NCBI RefSeq assembly: GCF_030253575.1
Contig: NC_080561.1
Coordinates: 11,704,001 to 11,768,000 of the forward strand
DNA from: Rhododendron vialii
Lineage: Eukaryota > Streptophyta > Magnoliopsida > Ericales > Ericaceae
Direction: 5' to 3'
DNA length: 64,000 nt
The notes under the pieces: model-generated
What the model was told of the DNA's origin: nothing
What the model saw: only the letters and a program-made list of their open reading frames with translations
Database searches by the model: none
Translations under genes and position numbers: made by a program
Shown: positions 22,178 through 33,331 of the stretch, in pieces
Layout of the letters: each line of letters starts with the position of its first letter
Numbering within the stretch: position 1 is the stretch's first letter

Positions 22178-22293
22178 TTAGAGGCCGGGACATACATAAT
22201 GCGTGTGCAAGTCAAAATTTGATGAAAAATGGCAAAATTCGATCAAAAAATGCACAAACTTCTATACGCATCGCGTGTGCCCTGGCCTCTAAT
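22178..22293. repeat. Small TIR hairpin element
   Basis: TTAGAGGCCGGGACATACAT...GCGTGTGCAAG is mirrored by CTTCTATACGCATCGCGTGTGCCCTGGCCTCTAA. About 115 bp, MITE-like. Target duplication not clear. Confidence 0.55.
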
Positions 22294-22945
22294 GTATAAT
22301 TAATTAGTTAGAATAATAACGCGGTGAATTATTATTTTAGGCAGCTGAAAATGCCAGAAATCATTTTTGTGATGGCTCCTCGTTGAATAGTTATTTTCCC
22401 CTGCTACATCTTGACTTTTTAACCCATCTTTGCAGATACTTTTCAACCCCATATGGAATATACTTTTGTAATTAGGTCTATTTTGGCTTCATCATCCTGG
22501 AAGATTTTTTAATTTTGTCTTCATTTAATTTTTTGCATGTATTAGTTTTTTGTCAAATTTTTTTTTGGATAATTGGTTTGTCTCACAACAAGAGGATTCT
22601 AAAAACAATTTATTATGTCTACACTTTAAATGCGAAAAGGATTTGAATATAGAAAAAAATTCCTCAAATATTATTAAGCTAAAATAAAATATAATAATAC
22701 ATATAATTTGGACTTCCCGCTAACTACAAATTCAGCGTTTGCTGCGGAGCAAAAGAATTCCAACATGACGTACACGTAGAACTCATACACGTCAATACAC
22801 ATATCAAACAGACGTCCAAATCTGTGTCTTGACATTTGTCCCCAAAATATTTTTGTTTGGTTATTCGCTGTTCTCTTTTTCTTTTCTTTTTTTTTTATTC
22901 CCTTTGTTTATGGTTGTTATATTTGATGAATTTGACTCCTATCGT

Positions 22946-23414
22946 CACTGTCGGCTTTGGGCTAAGGCCCTGGAGGCGTGTGCCTTAAGTCCCTCAAAAA
23001 TATCAAAAAAATAGGTCCCCATTTATTTTTAGGACTTAGTATATATGTGTTATTTTAGGGACCAATTTTAAACCCAATAAGACATTTTATAATTAAGCCC
23101 CAATGACCCAGAAAAATGAAACACGGAATGCAAGAAAAAACAAAAGAAAAAAAACAAAAAGAAGTAGTAAAAGGTCACGGGATCGCTAAAAATCTCTGGG
23201 GCTCTTCAAAATTATCCAGTATGGTGGATGTATGGATGCATCTTTTTGCCCTCTTAAACGCTACTGCTCCTGTACTTCTCATTACAAACAAATACTATAT
23301 CCGAATCAAAATTATTCAGTGTGATTGACTTTTTATTTGATTTTTGTTTACAATTATTAAGGGCATCACTTTCGAAGACCGTCTTAAGCCCCCAAAATCT
23401 CAGAGCCGGCCCTG
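22946..23414. mobile_element. Non-autonomous hAT-type element
   Basis: Exact 8-bp duplication CCTATCGT at 22938-22945 and 23415-23422. Termini CACTGTCGGCTTTGGG and the complement of AGAGCCGGCCCTG form a degenerate inverted repeat of the CAGGGCCGGCTC type. 469 bp. The 61- to 70-aa frames inside have no recognisable content. Confidence 0.85.
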
Positions 23415-23422
23415 CCTATCGT

Positions 23423-24470
23423 GGTGCTATATTGACTTATCGGTCCCACTCCATGTGGACGAAAAATTGTTTCATGTTTCTTTTTTATCACTGTACCTAT
23501 TTGGATGAGGTATTGTGAAGAGGGATTGTGATATCTCTTTTTAGTCCGTAGGTCCAGCCTTAAGATTTTTTTTTTTTTTATCCGCCCTTAAGATCTTATT
23601 TGAATAGTAAAATAGAGGGGGTATTAGCTAAGCCCGAGATTATATTTTATCCCCTAATACCCCCGGAGGGGAGATTATTTATGGGGAGGTTCTGGGGTGT
23701 TATAACGTAATACCCCATTCTCTTCTATTTCAACTACAAAATAACTTTATCCCCCCATTTTATCACTCATCCAAATCAAGTACTATTTAATCTCCCGTCA
23801 CATCAATGTGGGCCTACCATTCTTATATAATTTCATCTACTATCTTATCCTTTTATAATTAATACCCTCATCCTTATCTCGCATCCAAATAGTGTATAGT
23901 GAATTTTGACACATGATAATTAGCATGTCATCGTGTCGACTTGACCGCACACAATATTTCAGTATCTCATGCATTTTTTTGGAACCCGGGATGGTGTTGG
24001 ACTGAACGTGCTAGGCCCCAAAATGATGTGGTCTGCTAAGGGGAAGATTATTAGTGTTGCGAGGGCCCCGTTTGATGGGAAAGAAATGGGCTGATTTTGT
24101 TAGTTTTTGCGGAGCCCATTACTGTTTCTTTAAAGATGATTCAAACCGTAAATTATTTTTAAAATATTTTTTATGGGTTCTTGAAAAAAATTATGTTCAA
24201 TCAGATATTGGTAAGGGCTGCTTCAGAATTCGTAGGGTGACTTTACGAATTTTGAAACACGCTACGAATTCTGATACAAACCTTACCGATATTGAATTAA
24301 AACGGTCCTAAGAATTCTACTTCTGCCACCAGGAGCTGTTAGGCAGAATATTCTGGTGATAGCTTTCGTGTTTGTGCCTTGTGGAGTCTTGTTCCTTTAC
24401 CTAAATTCAGGGCAAATCCCAACTCACATTTCTTAGCTTCGAAGGCAATAAAAATGCAGAATTGGGGTAT
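23423..24470. other. Intergenic sequence, nothing recognised
   Basis: C- and T-rich stretches with ATCCCCCC-type motifs resembling decayed MITE ends near 23640-23880, but no supported boundary and no gene. Confidence 0.35.
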
Positions 24471-24649
24471 GATGTTGTACAGTGGTGTGCGCAACATCGT
24501 ACTGTGCACATTCGAGCCATCAGATCGTATATCCGACAGCTCGGATCTTATCTCGACAATGAACGGCTCTCGATTGTTGGTTCCCGAGATGAGGTCTGAG
24601 CTGTCGGATGCACAATCCAATGACTCAGAGGTGCATACTGCACAACATC
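24471..24649. repeat. TIR hairpin element
   Basis: GATGTTGTACAGTGGTGTGC...ATCCGACAGCTCGGATCTTA is mirrored by the right arm (...TCTGAGCTGTCGGATGCACA...GTGCATACTGCACAACATC). Arms of about 80 bp. The overlapping 120- and 93-aa frames on opposite strands reflect the palindrome and are not genes. Confidence 0.65.
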
Positions 24650-25920
24650 AACCCGAAGTCCAAAAATGCATCTTTGCTCCCCCTGCGGTTGTTCTGACCT
24701 TTTCTACCAAAAAAATAGTACTCCGTATTTGCAACAATTAATTTTGGGCTTATCTATTAGTAGTTTGGTTCCTACAAAATGAGACCAGTTTCAAAATCGT
24801 CCTCAGAGTTTTCCCCGTTTCGATTAAATACTTGCTTTTGAAACCATGTGTCAATGTGGTCACTGCTCTCTTAGTGACTGATTTGGCTGATGTGTCTAAC
24901 GGAAAATGGGAAGGAAATGTTGTGGTGCCACTTGGCGCCACTTTGCCAATTAAAAGAGAAAAATCAAGGTCATAACACACCGAAGCCGCATGCCCACCCA
25001 TTTAAACCAAAGACCCAAAGTAGTAGCATTATTGAGAGAGAAGTAGCACTACACATTTATACTATATTCACGTGAGGTCCACCTCGGATTCCATAAAAAT
25101 ATAAAAAAAGTACTCATAAATTTTAAAATAATTTTTAGGGGGCCTTATAATCAAAATTTATGGGCATTTTTTTTTTGTATATTTTTGGGATCCGGGATGA
25201 ACCCCATCTATTTATCTATCAATATCCTAAAGGAATGTAGTTGGACCGCCCTAAGCCTCCAAACCCCCGATCCTTAATTCCTAGATTTTTCACTTTCTTT
25301 AAAAACAAAAAAACCCCCACGATCTTATTTGTCTCACACTTCCTATATTATCCAAATTAAAAAAAAAAAAACCCCTATGATCTTTTGTTTTTCCATTTAA
25401 AAAAAAACAAAAACAACTGCCCTAGCCCCCTTCACTCCTCCAATTCGGCTGAAAACAGCCACCCCACGTCCACAAGTAAACTACTAATCGCCCCCCCCCC
25501 CCCCCCTACAAAATCAAGGTTGAAAGTTGGAAAAAAATTAATCGCACCATTGGTTGAAAGTTGCAACAGTTGACCAGTTTGAAGTTGGAAAAAAATTAAT
25601 TGCACCATTGGTTGAAAGTCCTTCTGAACTCACATCATTTTTTTCAGATCAACAGGACCCTGCATTGATAGCGTTGGTTGAAAGTTGGACCTGCAACATT
25701 TTTCAATGTTATCCGTTGCAAAATCGACACTAGCGCCTATATATTCAGTTGCCTGTATATTTACTTATGTATGTCTTGACCTATATATATGTCTTGACCG
25801 ATATAAAGTAAATTTAAGTGAATTCAACATACCTAATTTATTTGAAAACTCAAATCTAGAAGTTTCAAAAAATGAAGGACAAAAAAAAAAAAAACAAAAA
25901 GATAATATATTGGGCCCAAA
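24650..25920. other. Intergenic sequence, nothing recognised
   Basis: Contains a C14-type homopolymer run near 25490-25506 and repeats of TTGGTTGAAAGTTGGA (about 25515-25690), but no supported gene or element. Confidence 0.35.
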
Positions 25921-25924
25921 AAAA

Positions 25925-26480
25925 TTATTTAATATTTCATATTCAATATTAGACTTATTTGATAGATTTCGTTGAGCATATTTCAAATATATAAAATTTA
26001 TTTAAAAAAAATACGTGATTTCAACATTTTCAGACAGTTTATATATTAAAATATATGATTAAAAAATTAAGTATTCCAAATTTCAATCTGTTTGAACAGG
26101 TGAAAATATTTTATTGTTCTGATCATTTTATCCTAAATGGTCATAATTAAATTTTGACTCTAAGACTCTCATTTTTTAACCCTAAGAGATATTTGATTCT
26201 ACGACTTTCTTAGAGTTAATCAACGAGAGCTCCATATTCAAAATTTAATTATGACCATTTAGGATAAAATGATCAGAAAACTAAAATTTTTTCACTGATT
26301 CAAACGGATTGAAATTTAGAACACTTAATTTTTCAAACTCTTTATACATTTTAAACTACCACAAAAATATAGTTTTTCTGTTTTATATTATTTTACCATC
26401 AATATTAGGCTCGTTTGATAGGTTTCGTTGAGTAGATTTTAAAAATATATAATTTATTTTAAAAAAATAGGTAAAAAAAA
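25925..26480. repeat. Inverted repeat flanked by direct repeats
   Basis: CTGATCATTTTATCCTAAAT..GGTCATAATTAAATTTTGA (about 26118-26156) is mirrored at about 26238-26276. The outer segments ATTAGACTTATTTGATAGAT.. (about 25948) and ATTAGGCTCGTTTGATAGGT.. (about 26404) are direct repeats of some 70 bp. The combination suggests a decayed element with an internal foldback. Confidence 0.55.
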
Positions 26481-26499
26481 ATTATTAGCATTTATAATT

Positions 26500-28087
26500 T
26501 TATAAAAAAATAAAATAAGAGCGAGAAAATGCGAGAAGAAAGAGAAAGAGAGCATGGTAAAACGGGAAAATCTGATGGGCCGGTGTCAGACCCCCCTGAC
26601 ACGGGGGCAATTAACAGCTCTCGTTCACAACCGCTCTCTCTCTCTCTCTCTCCCCATTCCTCAACCGCCACCACCCCACGCCTCTCTCCCACAACTGCCA
26701 TCCCGCCCCCCGTTCTTGACAGAACCGTCCCACCTCCCGCCCTTGACAGAAAGGTAGGACTACTTCTCCTTCACTCTTTACTCTCTCTTTTTTGTATTTC
26801 CCCATCTAAAATCCTCTCTTTCATCTATTGTTTTTCAGAGGTGAGGTTCAGAGGAGGCGAGGAGTCAATTGTTGATTACGAGCCTTCAGGGGTTTCTTGA
26901 ATTCAACCAAGTAAGTTGATTTCCTCTGTGTTTTTTTACCCTTATTAAAATGTTCAGAGGCGACTGGAGTAGTTGGATTCTATTTTTTTGCCATGAACCT
27001 TGGCGAAAATGGGGCCTAACTGCCTATATTTTAGGCTGTTTTTCAACTAAAATCTCAAATCTGTTAGTAAGAATTGAATTCACATTGAAGTCAAATCCCT
27101 TATTCTGATAAGGTTTTCAAGATAGCTGAAAACTCCTCTGTTAAGTCGTTAAATACAAACATAACCGGAAAAAAAATCAAAATAATGCCATATAGGAATA
27201 TTATATGATTCTGGAAGTCGATATGATAAGGTGTATGTGGGGGAGCTAAGTTATATGGGAATTGGAATCTAATCTCTTCCTACTTATTGCCTATATATAT
27301 ACATGCAGTATTTGGATTCTATTTTTTTGCCATTTAAAGTCTCCCTTTTTCTCTTTGTTCACAAAGAAATGCCTATCCTCTTTGCTTATTGTAGGTCATA
27401 GAGACAACTTGAATAAATTGACCCTAGCTATCGCATGAAGTTTAAAAAAAAAACTTTGGTTACAATTGACTGTCTTTTTCGTGCTCGACAGAATGCTTCA
27501 CTCATCCTTTATGTGCGAATTCATTTGGCAGGTTTAAGGTTTTGACAATTGAAAGCAATTCGGATCTCGCACCGCTCAGGGGTTTCTTGAATTCAGCCAA
27601 GTAAGTTGATAATTAATTAACCACATCAACGCACTGCATTTAACAAAACAACAGTGCATCATGTCAGCCCATTAGTTGCAAGGAAAACCAGTTTGTGAAC
27701 AAGAGGGATAATTCTATTACCAAACTCACCAGTACGGCAGTCCCAAACTCTCATAGGATTGTCCTTATTCACAGTTTCTGTTTGTAGGAAATATAAGAAT
27801 AGGAATAATCAAGGGGTCATGGTCCATTGTGCATTTCCAAAGAGGGTTTCACTGTCTTTTTCTTGCTCGACAGAATGCTTTACTCATCTTTTATGTGCGA
27901 ATTCATTTGAGAAATTCACCAACAATCAAATGGCGAAAAAGACAGTGAAACCCCTTTTGGAAATGCATGAAAAAGAAAAATACAACTACTAGAATGAAAA
28001 GAAAAATCATCGTTATGAATCAATTTAGTTTCAGTGTCTTTCTCTTTCATCTTTTTCGGTGTGAATTGGTTTTGCCTGTGCATTTTC
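26500..28087. other. Patchwork of duplicated fragments next to the PRR7 exon
   Basis: CAGGGGTTTCTTGAATTCAA..CCAAGTAAGTTGAT (about 26886) is duplicated at about 27578. A 63-bp segment with GCTCGACAGAATGCTT and TTTATGTGCGAATTCATTTG occurs at about 27471 and 27852. TTTCCAAAGAGGGTTTCACTG (about 27837) is inverted at about 27940. The 123- and 67-aa Ser/Pro-rich frames near 26530-26900 show no domain. CAA|GTAAGT at both duplicated spots looks like a splice donor, so copied non-coding exon pieces are possible. Confidence 0.4.
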
Positions 28088-28643
28088 TTAGATATATCCT
28101 TCATTAATGACACCAGGGCTATTACCAATTTGCTCATTGCTCCCATTTTTACTTCCAGAAGCACTCCCATTCAAACTGTAATTAGCAGCATTGCCTTCAA
28201 TTGGCGTGTTTATCACATTGGATGGCCCACACTGTGGATCTGCTTTAACCATTGTCCTCAAAGACAAATCATCGTGGTTTGGTTGCTGCTTTTGTTCCTG
28301 CTTCATATTGTGAACATGATGGTGATGGTGGTGGTAATGATGATGGTGGTGTTGACCTTGGACATGGCCATTTGGAATTGGTTGGAATGCAGAGCTTGGA
28401 TGGGTATTGACTCCAGAATTGGACATTGGCTGATCATTAAAAGTTGATGGCTTCGTAAAAGCATTGTTAGTAGTACGGCCCATGTCGTCGTTGTTGCTAC
28501 TGCCATGGGAACGGCGATTAGGGGTGCCATCTGAATTAGAATGTAGGTTTGATTCTGTTTTTGCTGCTTCTGAGCTATTATCAACTGGAGAACAGTTGCC
28601 CACATTCCCTGCTGGAGCCTGATTAGCAGTTATAGTTGTATAC
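28088..28643 (-). pseudogene. PRR7: Isolated exon of a PRR7-like pseudo-response regulator
   Basis: A single open stretch of about 185 codons on the minus strand begins right after a TGCAG acceptor (plus 28644-28648) and ends at a stop (28088). It matches the middle, low-complexity region of plant PRR7/PRR37 clock proteins: SSEAAKTESN, SDGTP, HGSSNNDDMG, TNNAFTKPS, a His-rich block, HVHNM, NHDDLSLR, NAANYSLNGSASGSKNGSN. Intact PRR7 has an N-terminal receiver domain and a C-terminal CCT domain; neither is present within several kb on either side. I infer a captured or relocated exon fragment. The reading frame is undamaged, so capture may be fairly recent, but no promoter or partner exons are seen. 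Confidence 0.8.
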
Positions 28644-28825
28644 CTGCATAGTAATGAGACTCAAATGATTTGTTCTTACTACCAAATGGTAAAATGTGTA
28701 AGCTATTTGAAAATAATCTTCTGTGCAAAACAATGTCGTTATGAACCTTTTTCTTTTTCATGCATGATTGCTACCGGTAATTGTGTTTTATGTTCACATG
28801 CTACCATTATATTTTTTCATAAACC

Positions 28826-28974
28826 AGCGTTCAACCGGTTCTATGCACGGGCAAAATTAACCCGTTCTAGTGTTGTGCTTGTTCGAACCTACTTTTATTA
28901 ATTGTCCCGTGCATCGAATAGGCACAACACAAGAACGGGTTAGTTTTGCCCGTGCATAGAACGGGTTGAACGCT
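28826..28974. repeat. Hairpin MITE with GTGCATAGAACGGG arms
   Basis: AGCGTTCAACCGGTTCTATG..CACGGGCAAAATTAACCCGTTC is mirrored by GAACGGGTTAGTTTTGCCCG..TGCATAGAACGGGTTGAACGCT, arms of about 60 bp with a loop of about 25. It lies just outside the acceptor side of the PRR7 fragment. Confidence 0.75.
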
Positions 28975-29619
28975 AGTGTGAATGTAGTGTAAATGTGTAG
29001 TGCGTAGGGTTTTTGTTTTTGAAACCAAAGACCCATGCCTGCATGCCCACGGAATTAAGATCCAAAACCCACCACAATAGAAACCAAAGATAATTGCCCT
29101 TATTAACCAAACAACAAACTGCTCAAAACCAGAAAAATTCCCAAAATTTGATCCCGATTGATAATTTTGCACAACAAATTTTTAGACTGTTTTTTTGCCC
29201 ATAGTTTGTGGCAACTGAGCGTAATGTATTTGAGGGGCTAGGACAAATTTTCGAATTTGAAAATGGGGAATTTAGAAGCCGGCCCCGAAAAGTAGGTTTG
29301 GATTTAATTTAGTCTTGACAAAAATATTTCTTTTTTTATTTCAATCATTTTTCTTGACTTTTCATGCATTTTTACTATTTTACCTATTCTTCTTGGGGAA
29401 TTTTTAGGTTGGCCCCAAAAAGTAGGTTCGGACTTAATTTAGTCCTGACAAAAATATTCCTTCTTTATTTCAGTCATTTTTCTTGACTTTTTATGTATTT
29501 TTACTATTTTGCCCATTCTTCTTAACTTTTTGTATACATGTCCATTTTTAGTAAAATTTATATTTTTAGAATTAACTCCTGACCCATATTATTTCGGACA
29601 AAAATACCCCTGGCTATGT

Positions 29620-30890
29620 GAACTGTCAATTCTCATAGCCAGTTAACATAATATTTCGAATAAAAATATTCCTGCCAATTCACATAACCCGTGTTAACAT
29701 ATTATTTTGGACAAAAATACCTCTGAACTATAGCTATGATAACTAAGGCTATGAGAGCAATATTTTTTGAATCAATTTCTGAATTATATTATTTCAGACA
29801 AAAATACCCTTGGTTATGTGAATTGACTATGAGAACTGCCAAGTCTCATAGTCAGTTCTATGAGAACTCCCAATTTTCATAGTCAGTTCTATAAGAATTG
29901 GTTATGAGAACTGACTGTTCTCATAGAAAAATACGCAGTTCTCATTGAAAAATACACAGTTCTCATAGACAATTCTTATGAACAACACACAATTCTCATA
30001 GAAAATACACATACGAACAAAAATTGAATAAAAACAGAAAGGTAATCAAAATCAAATATAGTTATAAATGTTCTCACCACAATGTCTTAAAAAAGTAATC
30101 AAAGTAAAGAAGTAATAGTTCACATAGGAAATAAATTGATTTAGAATTGAATTTTTAACTGCCAAGTCTCATAATTAGTTCTATGAGAATTATGAGAACT
30201 ACTCAGTTCTCATAGAGAATTGACTATGTGAACTACCAATTCTCATAGTTAGTTATATGAGAACTGTCAATTTTCAGAGTCAGTTCTATGAGAATTGGTT
30301 ATGAGAAGTGACTGTTCTGGTTATGTGAACTGTCAATTCTCATAATCAGTTCTATGAGAATTAGTTATGAGAAGTGACTGTTTTCATAGAGAATTAGCTT
30401 TGTAAATTGGTTATGAGAACTGTACTATGTGAACTAAAAATACATAGTTCACATAGTTTTACCGCATACTAAAATACACTGTTCTCGTAAAAAATATATA
30501 GTTCTCTTAGAAAATACACAGTTCTAATAGATAGTTCTTATGGACAATACACAGTTCTCATAAAAAATACGCAGTTCTCATAGAAAAATACAAAATTCTC
30601 ATGAACAACACATAGTTCCAATAGAAAAATATACAGTTCTCATAAAAAGTACACACACGAATAAAAATTGAACAAAAATAAAAAAGTAATCAAAATCAAT
30701 GTTCTGAGAACTGGATTATATGAACTGAAAAATACATAGTTCACATAATTTTACTACACACTAAAATACACAGTTCTCATAAAAAATATATAGTTCTCAT
30801 AGAAAATATACGGTTCTAATATAGTTATCAATGTTCTCACGGCCAGATCAAAATCAAATATAGTTATCAATGTTCTCATGGCCAGATCTT
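29620..30890. repeat. Array of CTATGAGAACTG / CAGTTCTCATAG motifs (array 1)
   Basis: Dozens of diverged copies of an 11-12 bp motif in both orientations, the second half dominated by CAGTTCTCATAGAAAAATAC-type units. Longer blocks such as GAACAAAAATTGAATAAAAA and AGTAATCAAAATCAAATATAG recur (about 30015, 30660, 30845). No ORF. The array resembles the subterminal binding-site arrays of DNA transposons but is unusually long. Confidence 0.8.
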
Positions 30891-31333
30891 ATGTGGAATA
30901 CTTCTTAACAATTACAGAAAATACAAAAGTTTATTTACAAAATTGAAAATGTTTGTACCTTTCCCGTTCTTCTCCAACTGGAGCATTCAACCACCTAAAA
31001 ATAAAAGGTCTAGAAGCAATATTATGACAGAGAAGAGTGATTACCACAAACTTTAGCGATCAATTTTTATTGTTATTGATCCATTCTTAATTTGTGTCCC
31101 GCCAACAGCCTTTCTCTAAGGGACATCGATCACCATCACTGTGTCAATCGATTGCCACCGCCGTCGATCGGCCGTGGCCGGTCATCCTGAGTACTCCACT
31201 GCCCATCGCCTCCACCCCTTTTGTGTCGATCTGTCACGATGTCGCCGCCTCCGTTGTTTGTTCTGTCAGGCGTTTTGAACGGCGTAGGTGCTTTTCGACT
31301 GCCTACGGCAATGGAGATCGATGATGGATGAAC

Positions 31334-31420
31334 AACCTCTATGCCGGCTCCACCTCTATCAACGCCGTCGTCAAAGACAGCGGCCTCAAACTTGTCCAAG
31401 TCTTCGACAACGGCCATGGA
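31334..31420 (+). pseudogene. MLH1: MLH1 (MutL homologue) N-terminal fragment
   Basis: The plus-strand frame from 31334 reads N-L-Y-AGSTSIN-A-VVKDSGLKLVQV-F-D-N-GHG. It aligns over 29 residues with the conserved ATPase segment of plant MLH1, ENSLDAGSTSI..VVKDGGLKLIQVSDDGHG. The catalytic Asp-Ala-Gly has become Tyr-Ala-Gly and no flanking MLH1 exons follow, so it is a non-functional scrap. The intact gene is nuclear and acts in DNA mismatch repair. Identification rests on memory of the family; a translated search would settle it. Confidence 0.65.
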
Positions 31421-31474
31421 CGGCGGCTCGCCTCGCTCAGAACAGTATCAACAAGGAAGAGATGATGGACGTGG

Positions 31475-31510
<36 letters not shown>

Positions 31511-31749
31511 GAATGGCGAGATGAAGTTGACGATGCGGAATAAAAAGGGTAAAAAAGTCATTAGATAACATATCCGAGCCTAAGCAGGTTTGGAAATAAT
31601 ATTCAGGGTTGGGATTAAACTGAGCCTAAAAACAAGGACCAGCCTCTAGTTTACTAATTCTTCTTAACTTTTTGTGTACATGTCCATTTTTAGTAAAATT
31701 TACATTTTTAGAATCAATTCCTGACACATATTATTTTGGATAAAAATAC

Positions 31750-32890
31750 CCTTGGCTATATGAACTGGCTATAAGAACTGCCAATTCTCATAGTCAGTTA
31801 ACATAATTTTTCGGACAAAAATATCTCTATCAGTTCACATAGACCGAGTTAACATATTATTTTGGGTAAAAATATCCTGGAACTATAGCTATGAAAACTA
31901 AGGTTATGAGAGCTATATTTTTAGAATCAATTCCTGAATTATATTATTTCGAACAAAAATACCATTGGCTATGTAAACAAACTATGAGAACTGGCTATGT
32001 GAACTGAGTTATGAGAATTGGCTATGTAAACTGCTAATTCTCATAGTCAGTTCTATGAGAACTGTCAATTTTTATAGTCAGATTTATTAGAATTAGCTAT
32101 AAGAAGTGACTATTCTCATGGAGAATTAGCTTTGTGAACTGGCTATGTGAACTGAAAAATAAACAGTTTTCATAAAAAATATATAGTTCTCAAAGAAAAT
32201 ACACGGTTCTAATGGGCAGTTCTCATGGACAATACACAGTTCTCATAGAAAAATACATAGTTCTCATAGACAGTCCTCATGAACAACACACAGTCCTCAT
32301 AGAAAAATACACAGTTCTCATAGAAAATATACACACGAACAAAAATTGAACAAAAACAAAAAGATAATCAAAATCAAATATAATTATAAATGTTCTCACA
32401 GCCATATCTTAAAAAAGTAATCAAAGTAAAAAAGTAATAGTTCACATAGAAAATAATTAATTTATAATTGAATTTTTAACTGTCAAGTCTCATAGTCAGT
32501 TCTATAAGAACTGCTCAGTTCTCATAGAAAATTGGCTATGTGAACTAAGCAATGAGAATTGGCTATGTGAAGTGTTAATTCTCATAGTCAGTTCTATGAG
32601 AACTGCCAGTTTTCATAGAGAACTAACTTTTTGTGAATTGGTTATGAAAGCTGGACTGTGTGAACTAAAAAATACACAGTTCACATAGTCTTACCACACA
32701 ATAAAATAAACAATTCTCATAAAAAATATATAGTTATCATAGAAAATACACGGTTCTAATAGACAGTATTTATGGACAATATACAGTTCTCATAGAAGAA
32801 TACACAGTTCTCATAGACAGTTTTCATGATCAACACATATTTCTCATAGAAAAATACACAATTCTCATAAAAAATACTCACAAAAAAAAA
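31750..32890. repeat. Array of CTATGAGAACTG / CAGTTCTCATAG motifs (array 2)
   Basis: Same motif family and the same order of longer blocks as array 1 (for example the AAATTGAACAAAAACAAAAAG block at about 32343 and the AGTTCACATAGAAAATAATT block at about 32440), so the two arrays share ancestry. No coding capacity. Confidence 0.8.
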
Positions 32891-33331
32891 ATATAAAAAT
32901 AACTTATCACACAATTTACATAACTGAAACACTTCCAATTTGAAAGTAATATTGAAATTATAGAAAAAATACTTTTCAAGAGCACAACATTATTATTTTT
33001 TGCTAAGCAAGTACAACATTATTACTCCTACATAAATCTGATTGAACATAATAGAAATCAAACTTGAGGAAATTATGGCAGTTTGGACATCTGGCGGAGC
33101 TTTATTTTAACGCCGACAAAATCGAGCAATTTATGAACTTGAGAAATATTGCCGGCTCGTTCAGTTATGTGAATGGTGAGGAATTTACCAAAGATGATGT
33201 TAGCAGGATTTACGTAGAAAAAGAATTCGACTGGAAGAGGTGGTCAGGTGGTGTTCGAGATTAAGATAGGTCGTACGAGAATTAGATCGATGAACTCGTC
33301 GGAGTCAACGTTGACGTCCTTTAATGTTGAG

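Larger units (their letters stand above)
29265..31648. mobile_element. Terminal-repeat element with short-motif array and captured MLH1 fragment (copy 1)
   Basis: The left end (TTTAGAAGCCGGCCCCGAAAA, then AGTAGGTTTGGATTTAATTT and a GACAAAAATATTT block) and the right end (31550-31648, ...GGATTAAACTGAGCCTAAAA then GGACCAGCCTCTA) are inverted relatives over about 60-90 bp. The left end is tandemly duplicated (29265-29394 and 29395-29524, 130-bp period). Inside come the short-motif array (29620-30890) and a GC-richer cargo (about 30900-31550) holding an MLH1 scrap and a (GA)n tract. I could not find a target duplication, so the superfamily is unknown. It resembles Pack-TIR (Pack-MULE-like) gene-fragment carriers. 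Confidence 0.5.

Noticed and set aside
24339-24741. 120- and 93-aa ORFs on opposite strands
   Set aside because: Mirror translations of the hairpin at 24471-24649.
28034-28447. 137-aa plus-strand ORF opposite the PRR7 fragment
   Set aside because: Antisense shadow of the PRR7-like exon; the minus strand has the recognisable protein.
31136-31417. 93-aa minus-strand ORF
   Set aside because: Shadow of the cargo region; the plus strand carries the MLH1-like frame.
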